Assembly (NCBI GenBank): GCA_973895155.1
Contig: OZ316893.1
Coordinates: 5,208,001 to 5,272,000, forward strand
From: Marsupella aquatica
Lineage: Eukaryota; Marchantiophyta
Reading direction: 5' to 3'
DNA length: 64,000 bases
Position 1 is the stretch's first letter, and each line of letters opens with the position of its first letter. A program made the translations under genes and the position numbers. Shown here one piece after another: positions 40,015 through 49,105 of this stretch. The notes under the pieces are model-generated. The model saw only the letters and a list, made by a program, of their open reading frames with translations, was not told the DNA's origin and searched no databases.

Positions 40015-40195
40015 ACATTTTTGCATAATGCCATTTTTACGCAGTGAAACCCTAAATGCAACAACCTCTTTACGCAATGACATCCTTTAAGCAATGTTTT
40101 CTTTAATTTTTACAAAGATGTATTTTGTGCAACAATATCTTTTATGCAATGACATTTTTTGTGCTAACAACATCTTCTATGCATTGAGCTAGTGC
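40015..40195. repeat. Degenerate repeat with GCAATGACAT units
   Basis: Six or more loosely spaced copies of a phrase like (T/A)(A/C)(T/C)GCAATGACATC or GCAACAA.ATCTT across 180 bases, in an AT-rich setting. Confidence 0.5.
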
Positions 40196-41106
40196 CGTAT
40201 ATTACAATATGTGAGGGGTGTACAAGCATACGAATGGTGGGCATACATTTATCACTTCTCTTACCCAAAACAATTTGGTCGTTTTAGTATTTTGGATACT
40301 AGATTGAGTGAACTTTTGAAGGGAGTTCAAGATTTTGCATCCATTCCAAGCATTTATTTAAAATGCACTTTGTTTTGCTTCCAAAATGCAGAACACAACA
40401 CAAAACTTGAAAAGGATTTAGTAAATTCTTTAACTAAATGGTAATTGTGATGACATTTCAAATTCTGTTTACCTTCTCAACAATGACAAAATTAACCACA
40501 GCAGAGACCGTCAAGCATGGTTATTTTAAATCTTAACATTATTATTATACGCAATCCCTATAATCCCTATGTGACTCATATGGGTGAAACCTAGCCTTTT
40601 GCATCCCCGGAGCAACCTCAAATGAATAATGTTTTGTTTACTTATCTTTCATGCAGCTTTATCATGTGCTTCAGAAAGCACTGTCGCTAGTGCATTCCCG
40701 GTCGGGATGGCTCAGACACCCTACTGCATTCCCAGAAAGCACTGTCAGCAGTACCTTACACTCATACCAGTAAAACTATTCTTCTTAGCAATCTTGTTCA
40801 ATAAGGGGGTCATAGGTGTATCAAAGTTCCAAAGCTTACAGTAGCTAACTCACTATAGTAGCTAACTTATATTAGCGTCGCAACACAATCCTTTTCAACT
40901 TTGAAATCAGTGTTATACTTTTGTTCCTAACAAACAACATCATATGGCCACACACACGCTTCATAAACTGGGCACCAAAAACATATGTTTTTCTTTTGCC
41001 TAAACACAAGAATAGTAGAGGAGGATGTTATTATCAGAAAAGTTATTGCTCCAGGATTGAGAAGCCCTAATGAAAATAATAATAATAATAATAAGTGATG
41101 GAGGCA

Positions 41107-41346
41107 TCTTACTAATAAAGAGCAAACAGCAGCTAAAGTTGGGGTCTAGAGTTCTAGAATGAAGCCTCTAAACCCTAGCTTGAGATAAAGACAAAACTAA
41201 TCTTACTGATAAAGCCGACAATGAAAATCAATCCTCTAGACCACAACTCTAGATAAAGACAAAACTGGGTGAATACCAAAAACAAGTATGGGGCAAAGAT
41301 GAAGGGGAACAGCATAGATTCCTTTGCAAGGCTTTTGTTTGGTCTT
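41107..41346. repeat. Dispersed repeat that served as the LINE target
   Basis: Contains TCTTACTAATAAAG, then TCTAGAG..GAAGCCTCTA phrases like those at 18220-18300, and a tail (GTGAATACCAAAAACA..GGGGCAAAGAT) that also occurs at 48213-48240. The repeat is interrupted at 41346 by the LINE and resumes at 47640. Confidence 0.65.
41329..41346. repeat. Left target-site duplication of the LINE
   Basis: AGGCTTTTGTTTGGTCTT, 18 bp, occurs identically at 47622-47639. Confidence 0.93.
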
Positions 41347-41584
41347 TTTTGTTTGTTTTGAAATTTACGTTTATTCCACGTGAACCCCACGGATAGGGGG
41401 ACCCCGCAGGCCAACAGGCAAAAGAGCCATAAAGGGCAAGAAAAGACAAAGGTCTCAAAAAGGAACCAGGGAATTCTATCGCCATCTAAAAAGCATCCAA
41501 GACATCAGTCAAGCCACGACGTAGGGTCCAGTGTGACCAACTGAACCGCAGCAGGTGTGAAAAGCCCTGAGTAAACTGATACCA

Positions 41585-42315
41585 TCAACCAGAACGGGTC
41601 AAGACCTGTCTGCAATGTGACTCAACACTAACAATGCTATCTCTCATCATTCTATTGCGTTCCTGCCCTAGGAGTTCCAAAGCACCAGAAAGCCGAACAA
41701 GTCTTCTTGAAGGGCCAGTAGCTTCCGCAACCGCAGTGAGATGATCCAATGTTTCAGAGATAACAAGAACCTGATTGAAGCTCCTCTTTTGTGTCAAGTC
41801 AAAAGTTTGAGTATTTCCTGCCAGCCAAAGATTCCACAGCACTTGATAAAGCACAAAGAAACGGAGGGTAGATGGTGGTGTTCTCAGCGTGGTAGACAGT
41901 ATCAATCCTACTAAGTCCAGCTCATTATCACAAATGAGACCATTCAGCCATCCATGGACAAGGGGCCAACATCTGGCTGCATGCCTGCAGCTAGAAAAAA
42001 TGTGGGGGATGGTTTCTAGGACTCCGTAGCAAAGAGTGCAACATCCAGAAAATTTTCCAATTCTCAGGGCTCTGGAGCCAGAAAATAGTCCTTGCACCAG
42101 GATACGCCAGAGAAAGACTTTAGCTCAAGTAGATAGGTCAGACTTCCACATGGCTTGCCACATATTAGACCATTCAGCTTCAGAGCAGGTCTTACCCCAT
42201 ATGCGGTTCATCCTCTCATAATCCGATCCCTTCGGACGAATCATCTCATAGGCACGTAGATTGGGAAGTCTAAAGTGCTTTAGCAGCAGGTTCTGATCCG
42301 CCCATCTCCACTGAG
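41585..42315 (-). pseudogene. LINE ORF2 C-terminal part (zf-RVT-like)
   Basis: Continues the LINE reading frame after the nested insertion. It carries the tryptophan/cysteine-rich reverse-transcriptase-associated zinc-binding pattern: AKVFLWRIL, then C..C and HIFSSC followed by AARCWPLVHGWL. A TGA at 42125-42127 interrupts it just before AKVFLW, and the frame ends at 41585. The protein joins 46184 onward in the intact ancestor. Confidence 0.8.
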
Positions 42316-42320
42316 CAGCG

Positions 42321-45300
42321 TGTGTCGCGTCCCTAACCCGGGCCTTAAATCCAGGTTAGCTCCATGGCGCGACTTCGACCACCAGTAGGGGTGAGGGTTC
42401 GGGCAAGGAGGTGTGTAGCGGTCTCGATTAGCCCCTAGTTGGGCTAAGACAATATACTTACTGGTATAACACTTACGCAACTCGTACTAGTCATAGGTAT
42501 ATTTGTTTTCCACTGCTGGAATATTCCCATAGTTAGTGACTCGGACTAACTCCCGGCTTGGGGCTTTCAAGCCATCGACGCGACAGAACCTTGTGACATG
42601 CAATGGGTGGCAATCCCTACCATTAGTCCGCACCTGGTACGTCCTTTGAAATGGCGCCTTTGCTCAGACAACGCATACACACAACACCAGTTACTCGCGG
42701 AAACATTAGAGGGAAAAGACTATATTTACTCCGCGAAGCATCAGTTTACATGGTTGACTCGACTAAGGGGGGTCAGCAGGCCCAATGGCAGTCGATGCCC
42801 AGTCTCTACGAGGCCCCGCCTCGCACTTGCCCAACAAGCTCAACTCTAGCTCTCACTCCTTGGTGCGCTCTGACCCTGCTCAGGCCGGGACTCCCCGTGT
42901 CTCGCCTTTTCTTCTGCTGAGATAACTAAGCCTTCTCCCCCCTCATAGCGGAAGGGGAAGCTTAAATACTACGGTTGCGGAAGGGAACCGGAGGATACTA
43001 CCTTCCGGGGTAATACCTACTGACTAACTACCCTCTGACTAACTGGCCGCGCCGCCCTGACTTGTTGACCGTCGACGACAAGGGTGCCGACCGAAATGGA
43101 AGCAACTAAGCCTACTGACAAAATTTAGTCCGTTGATGGGCTCCATCCTACGTTGGCTGATCCTAACTGATTTGGTCCTAATTCTTCCTACTGCCGCTAA
43201 TCGGCGCCTAATGACGGCTATTCTGTCATTACGCCTAACCAAAAGATGCCGCTGACTCACTGCCTCGCTCGGTGCCTGCTGACACCCTTCGCTAACCACC
43301 CCTTACGTGCGTGCTGTGGTCGGACCAGGGTTTGTCCCCCTGTCGGGGCGAGACCTCGAGCCGCCTTGATCAGAGGTGGGCCCAGATTTTCCCCGCTGGA
43401 GGACGAGCAGGGTAACGCGGTCCTGCAAGGCCTTGTTGTCCTGCACCGCCTCCTCCGCCTCGTTTGTGGCTTCATCGGCCCCTGACTGGAGCCGAGCTAC
43501 ATCCAGGTTGAGCTGGTTAATGGAGTCGCGATGGGTCTGGTCCTGCGCCAACAATTTATCCCGTTTGGCAGAGAGACTAGCCACCTCCTGAGCTGCCTGC
43601 CCGGCTGCCTGTAGGAATTGGTTGTTGAGGTTGGTTAGGCTAGTAACCCGAGCCGAGGATTCTGAGCGCAACTGAAGCACGGTGTTGTCCAACTTCTTGA
43701 GATCTGCTTGTGCCCCGCTCAACTCCTGGGTTAATTCGTCTTGCTGTTCGACGGTGCGGGCTAACTCCTCGCGACGGGTAGTGGCCTCCTCCTTGAGGTG
43801 TTCCACTAGCATTTGGAGTCACTCGATCTCATTCCCCTTTGCCATGAGTTCTTCTTCCAAGCGGCCAACGATCCGTGGTTGGTGCTCTAACATGAAGAAG
43901 GCTGGTTAAAAGTACGTCGAGACTTGTTGTCCGATGTACGTCGCCAGCTCCCCAGACATAGTCTGACTAAACTTCTGGACCAGGTCGTAGGCCATGGTCC
44001 CCGGGGCTACTTGGTAGTCCTCCATCCTCTCGGGTACCGGTGGTTCCTTGGGCGGGGCAACGATCTCCTCCGTAGTCTGCGCTGGGGAAGGGAAGGTTTC
44101 TTCAGGTGATGGAGGAATTGGGGATGGTTGTACTGCAGGTAGCGGAGGCTCGACGGAAGGGGGTGGTGGAATTTCGACAGGAGGAGGTGATGGAGTATTA
44201 GTCGGGGCCTCCGGCTCGGGGTTTTCCCGAGGGACGGTAGTCCGCGTGCTTGGGGTTGCCTCTTCTGTGGCGGGGGTGACATTAGTCGGGGCTGAGGTGG
44301 CCATATTCTTTCCCCTCGCCTCCCGCCGTGCTTTGTACCAAGCGAGGATGATGGCAATATGACTTCCCAGGTAAGTCTTCCCCCCGATAGCCATACCTCC
44401 CTAAGCCCGCTTAAGCTCTCCCGAGAACCTTCGGTAAAAGAATTGGGCCCAGTTCCACCTTTTGTACTGTTCCACCTACACGATCGTGCAGAGGGAAATC
44501 TCGGATCGTGGCTCAATCATGTGTAGGGTAGTCCGTATGAAGTTAAGCCGCTCCATGCAAATTAAGTTGGTGCATGACCCCTGCTTGTATCCGTTGTCCG
44601 TCTTACCTTCAGGTTTGAAGTGCCGAGGTGTATACTCCTTATTCCAAATTTGGAGTTCAACCGGCACCGGCCCGCTTGGCAGGTAGAAGATCTGTGCCAA
44701 CCGATGCTCCGTGAGTGATAAGGTCTGCCCTGAAACCTTAGTGGTCGATGCGTCGGTGTTGAAATTGGAGATGAACTCACAAATCTCCTTTGGCCCGGCC
44801 GCTCACGGTCTCCATAGCAAGTGAGCGAACTGCTCTAACTGATGCTCCTTGAGATAGTCCGCATGGTCGAGTTTCTTGATCGCGATCCAGACTACCTCGG
44901 GAACGCGGATTACCTGTAATAAGTTAGACTTGGGATTATTCGGGGGCCGTCGGGTCTGGTTGGCCGGGGGGTTTGTCGGGGCAGGTGCAGGAGCGGCGTC
45001 AGTTCGTGTTGTCGAATCAGGGGCCGGCGTCGTTCTTGCCTGCTTAAGAGAACATTGCTCGAGATGCGGACTAACTCGCTTGGAACCCAAAGAACACTCG
45101 GTATTGTTCATGGGGCAAACTTGGGACTAGTTCGGTGGTATGCCGGTGGTCATCGGCTGAGGCGCTGGTGGCGTTGGTGTTGCCATATCCCAGTTGAAGG
45201 CGTTGGACATTTCCCCGAGGAATGTAAGGTTACGCGCCGCTTCTCGTTGTCCGCTGATGTCTTCTTGGCGCCTTTCGGCTGCGATCTGCTGGTCTAGGTA

Positions 45301-46178
45301 CCCCGGAATCTTGTCGAACTCCGCTTGAGTAAGCCGTTGGCTGCCCTTCAGCCTAAAGAACTTTGCGGGGACTTCAAGAATTGCCTCTGCTACCGATCTA
45401 AGCCCTTCCTCGCTGAGATATAGCTCGGTGATGTAGTCTCGCAGCTCGTAGCTGGAATCTCTGGTGATGGCTGTCTTCTCGCAATTAACTTGTGCTACCT
45501 TGGCCACCAGCTTCGCGTATCTTTGTTCATAAGCGGCTTTCTCGGGACAAGAGTACCAGTAAGTCTCGGAGAACTTAGCACCTATCTCGCCAAACAAGGT
45601 CCAAAATCCCAAGGCTATAAGGGTCATACTAACCTTTGTAGTCTGGTTCGTCGAGTCCGCGTTCCCGCTGTTCAGTCTGCTTACTGGTGGAGGCCTTCCT
45701 TGTCCTGACTAAATCTCGCCACAACCCGCTCTTATCTCTCGATAATCTCCTTGTAAAGGTTAGCTTGATTTGAGCAAAGAGGGCGAGTGAATGGCAGCGT
45801 CCGCAAATTCCGAAAGGTAGAAATGAGCAAATGGCCCGCTTGGCCATCGGCTCCTCTCTTATGGAGGTGCCAGGGTGAGCCCGAGCGTGAGAAGGCCAGG
45901 CCGTTTTGATCGTTAATAATGAGCTGAAGTCGGCGCCCCGGTCCAAGCGTGATGCTCCTAACGGATTTTTACTCCGCCGCCGCCACCATACCTCGGTCAC
46001 GCATAATAATCCTCCTCCTGAATTCGTAATCATTCGGTCAACTTAACCTACTCCTAATCTATTCATAATGACAACATACGGCTATACGTGCTATTCTACG
46101 CTACGGCTACGGTCCTAATGACCGTATAAGACCTAATCTACGACCTGGGCTCTGTTAAGTGACCCGTTACCCGTGTCA
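42321..46178 (-). mobile_element. Nested 3.86-kb TG...CA element with gag-like remnants, no LTRs found
   Basis: Bounded by a 5-bp direct repeat CAGCG (42316-42320 and 46179-46183), and the element starts TG and ends CA. Deleting it with one duplication restores the LINE reading frame exactly, which proves insertion after the LINE. Inside, minus-strand frames encode coiled-coil and proline-rich stretches, but no protease, integrase or reverse transcriptase. A purine tract on the minus strand near 42930 could be a PPT. I could not find matching terminal repeats, so the class is uncertain: a gag-only LTR element with decayed ends is the leading idea. Confidence 0.7.
43303..45627 (-). pseudogene. 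Gag-like protein of the nested element, broken frames
   Basis: Read 45627 to 43303 on the minus strand in four open segments: 45627-45127 (charged, starting MTLIALGFWTLFGEIG), 45111-44803, 44394-43906 and 43812-43303. The third is very rich in Pro, Thr and Glu. The fourth is a long coiled coil (repeated Gln/Glu/Leu heptads, for example LNNQFLQAAGQAAQEVASL). Frame breaks between segments show decay, or one or more short introns. The layout, a helical N-terminal domain, a Pro-rich linker and a coiled coil, resembles structural proteins of gag-only plant retroelements, but no zinc knuckle is visible. Confidence 0.45.
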
Positions 46179-46183
46179 CAGCG

Positions 46184-47621
46184 TGGGTCTCAACAGTGCA
46201 GCCAGAGTAAGTTGATTTTTGGATGGCGCAGGTGAAAGACAGGCAAGTCCTTTGACCCTCCATCAAAAGGTTCCTCATACGCCCAATCCTGTCGGACAGG
46301 GGAATCCAGGTAGCATTGGATATAGACCAGAAATCACAGATCTGACGGATTCCGAAGCAGCCAAAAGTTTGCATCGCCTCAGATAAGAGTTGATCAGACA
46401 AGTTGGAAAATCCCTGCAGACAGCGAAGAGTATCCGTTACACTCCACCGTCCAGGGATGAAGCTCTCCCCCGGACAGAAGATCAAATTCTCACGCACAGT
46501 TTGCCAAGTCTTCCAAAGTTGTCCAGTGTAGGTGAGCTTGCCAAAAGTCCGGGGAGTACATAATAGCAATTTGTCAGTCATTGAATAGGCGTATCTGCGC
46601 ACCGTCTTGTAGTTGAGCCATCGGGTGAGTCGGAGGTTCTCAGCAAAAATTCTAGCCCATTCAGATTCAGGGCAATCAAGTGCCCCAATGAACCATTTAC
46701 ATAGCAGGGCATCAGAATGACTCTGAAAGTCCTTAATACCAAGCCCCCCATCCATCTTGGGCCGGGATAGCGCATCCCAAGCGACCAAAGGGATTCTCTT
46801 CCCACCCAGCGGATTCAAACCCCACAGAAAAACTCGATTCAGCACTATCAATTTCTTCGTCAGTGCAAGAGGGGATCTCAAAAACATCATGTGATACACG
46901 GGAATAGCTTGGAGCACATGCTTAACCAACAGTACCCGGCCAGTGAAAGAAAGAAAGCGCGTCGACCAAGCAGCCAAGCGGGAACCGATACGATCAAGGC
47001 AGAAGCAGTGTAATTGAGCCTCAGAGAGGCCAGTACCAAAAGGTACCCCCAAGTATCTCTGCACCATTCCAGGAGTGCTAATCCTACAGCCAGTTTGCGA
47101 AGCCAGGTTGGTATCTTGTCTAGGGCAATCGGGATCACAATCAATTTCTCAAGGTTCACCTTAGCTCCAGTTGCTTCTTCATAGCAATTGATCGCACTTC
47201 TGGCCTGATAGAAAGCCTCCTTTGTAGCAGGAATAAATAAGCCTAGGTCATCTGCAAAAAATCTAAGACAAACATTTAACAAAGAGGAGAGTTGGATTCC
47301 CTGTAGTCTGCCAGCAGCAATTTCCGCCTTGTAGAAATCCATTAGAGGTTGTGTTGACAGTGCGAAAAGTAGAGGAGACAAAGGGCACCCCTGGCGGACA
47401 CCACGAGACATGTTGATGTCAGCAGTCCAAAGGCCATTTACCAGCACCTTTGAGCAGGCACCACTAATGAGTGCACGTACCAGAAAAACAAAGTGGGAAC
47501 CCAGCCCCAGAAGGTGCATCGTTTCCCAGATGTAAGAATGATCCACTCGATCAAAGGCCTTCTCGAAGTCAAGCATCAAAAATAGAGCAGGGGTGCCAGT
47601 GGCTTGAAGCCAGTCATTCAT
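46184..47621 (-). pseudogene. LINE reverse transcriptase domain, 5' truncated
   Basis: Starts without its N-terminus at the truncation point. Motifs seen are LMLDFEKAFDRVDHSYIW, GVRQGCPLSPLLFAL and the catalytic FADDLG box at about 47250-47270, then YLGVPFG and a C-terminal helical region (LVAWDALSRPKMDGGLGIKD). A frameshift between about 47067 and 47110 separates the fingers/palm from the rest. The endonuclease and ORF1 are absent because of 5' truncation, so the copy was dead on arrival. Confidence 0.92.
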
Positions 47622-47639
47622 AGGCTTTTGTTTGGTCTT
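47622..47639. repeat. Right target-site duplication of the LINE
   Basis: Second copy of the 18-bp AGGCTTTTGTTTGGTCTT. Confidence 0.93.
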
Positions 47640-48850
47640 ATCTCTATTAATATTCAATTAGTCCGTGGACCCCCTGGCTACATTTTTTAGGCCTTGTTTG
47701 AGTAAAAATCATGTATTTAATAATTAGCTTGAACTCAAGTTGTGAATTGTATCATTTTGTTGATTTCAACTTCCAACCATAATTGGCAGTTTGCCTTAAT
47801 TGCAAAAGGCTGGAAATCTTACTCCATGTGCCAGTTATCTTTTAAAAAGGAAAATTATCAAGTTAGTTTTTAGCCATTGTTTATTATATGAGAACTACTG
47901 TAAAAAATTTTGAATTTCATTTTAAAACCTGGATGTGTAACTAAAACGGTTACATAGTGAGAGTTTTACCCCTCTTGCTCTTTGTATTTCTAATGTTTTA
48001 CATTTCTTTTTATGTCATGGGGTACCAAAATTTACACCCAAATTGATGCAAACACGAATGAAACTGTAAATTTGATTCACAAAATGAATGAATCTTGTTT
48101 GGCGCGGTTGTTATTGATGTGGCAGTCTCTGGTGCCAGGAGTTTTTGAATGGACCTCTTATGGGGGTCTGTAAAGAATGTGCATTGAGGCTCCTAAGTAA
48201 AGAGAAAAGTAAGTGAATACGAAAAACATGGATAGGGGCAAAGATAAGGGAACAACATAAACTCTTTAAATTGTTTTGCAAGGTTTTTTAAAATCTGAGC
48301 TCTATTAAGATTCGAAGAATAGCATTGATTTCTATTAAGAGTCAAAGAATGGGAAGAATGGGCTTTCACGCTACTGTAGTGCTTTAGAATTCCACTGGCC
48401 TCGTTGGAACACAGCTTTGGTTGTTTTTCTTTTGGCGATCTTTCCTCTACTTTTGGCTCTCCGAGCGTATGGCACACGTTTACCAGCAGCTGAGCAGCCC
48501 GTCTTAGCCAGAACCAGTGTGTGAGTCCGTCCACACTCCACATGTCCTGCTGAAGAGGCCAATCCAAGTTATGACAGGACCCACACGTAGCTTATCCCAA
48601 CATTGACGTTGGCAGCTGTGGACATTCATTCATTCATTCTTTCTTTTCAGTCAAACCTCCGCGCAAAAGAGAACAAAGCAAAACCCATCTCTTCGCATCC
48701 CATCTCGAACAGAACAGCACGAAGACCGGAACTCTGGCAGAATCAGCCCAGTTTTAGAAACGAGACGATCGCATACTCAGCTGGGTCACATCTACTGTAC
48801 TTGTACAAGGGAAAGTAGAATCGGAGCGGGGATTTGCAGGAATTGCAGCT
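47640..48850. other. Flank between the LINE and the 84-residue gene
   Basis: AT-rich sequence with no gene down to about 48180, then the second copy of the dispersed repeat, then the 5' region of the small gene. Upstream of that gene, CACACGTAGCTTATCC at about 48580 combines an ACGT core with an inverted GATAAG, a pairing seen in light-responsive plant promoters; this is a weak hint only. Confidence 0.35.
48181..48320. repeat. LINE-free second copy of the dispersed repeat
   Basis: CTAAGTAAAGAGAAAAGTAAGTGAATACG..AAAAACA, GGGGCAAAGAT, TTTTGCAAGG.TTTT and CTCTATTAA.ATTC match in order the sequence 41240-41346 joined to 47640-47656. It therefore shows the empty state of the LINE target. Confidence 0.65.
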
Positions 48851-49105
48851 ATGGCGTCGTTGGCGATGGGGATGGCAATGCCGATAGTGAGTGGGCCAGT
48901 TGTGGTGATGAATGCGGCTAAGAAGGGCACCAAGGGGAAGCCGAGTAAGGAGGAAGGGAAGAGCTTCTTGGAGCAGCTGGGGGAATGGACCCAGAAGTCC
49001 TCTTTGAATGAAACCGACCCTCTCTTGAAGAAGGTGGCGGACGAGAAGAAGGGCGTTGTCACCGGGCCTTCGGAGGAAAGGAAGAAGAGCTTGTTCGGCT
49101 TGTAG
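48851..49105 (+). CDS. Small protein of unknown function, possibly plastid-targeted (84 aa)
   Basis: One exon, ATG to TAG. The first 25 residues (MASLAMGMAMPIVSGPVVVMNAAKK) are short on acidic residues and rich in Met, Ala, Ser and Val, like a short transit peptide. The rest is Lys/Glu-rich with SFLEQLGEWTQKSSLNETDPLLKKV, which reads as an amphipathic helix with a conserved-looking core. No membrane segment is present. The start follows a stop-containing leader and codon choice is GC-rich compared with the surrounding DNA, which supports a real gene. I do not recognise the family. Confidence 0.65.
   Translation: MASLAMGMAMPIVSGPVVVMNAAKKGTKGKPSKEEGKSFLEQLGEWTQKSSLNETDPLLKKVADEKKGVVTGPSEERKKSLFGL

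Larger units (their letters stand above)
37486..41106. other. Intergenic, no recognisable gene
   Basis: Short frames at 37744-38148 (+) and 38180-38440 (-) have no family signature. Low-order repeats occur at 39110-39290 and 40015-40195, and an (AAT)n tract at 41076-41094. A segment with AGAAAGCACTGTC repeated at about 40674 and 40735 adds a small duplication. Confidence 0.4.
41347..47621 (-). mobile_element. 5'-truncated LINE retrotransposon, split by a nested insertion
   Basis: Flanked by an exact 18-bp direct repeat (41329-41346 and 47622-47639), the hallmark of target-primed insertion. On the minus strand it starts inside the reverse transcriptase domain at 47621 and ends with an A-rich tail (CAAACAAAAAA) next to the left duplication. 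After removing the nested element (42321-46178) and one copy of its 5-bp duplication, about 2.4 kb of LINE remains. The order is reverse transcriptase, then a zinc-binding reverse transcriptase C-terminal region, as in plant L1-type elements. Confidence 0.92.

Noticed and set aside
43303-44686. Plus-strand glycine- and serine-rich frames in the nested element
   Set aside because: They are antisense of the Pro-rich and coiled-coil minus-strand segments and have no coding signature.
42321-46178. Nested element as a TIR DNA transposon
   Set aside because: The two ends (TGTGTCGCG and, reversed, TGACACGGG) are not true inverted repeats, and a 5-bp duplication with TG...CA ends fits an LTR-type integrase better.
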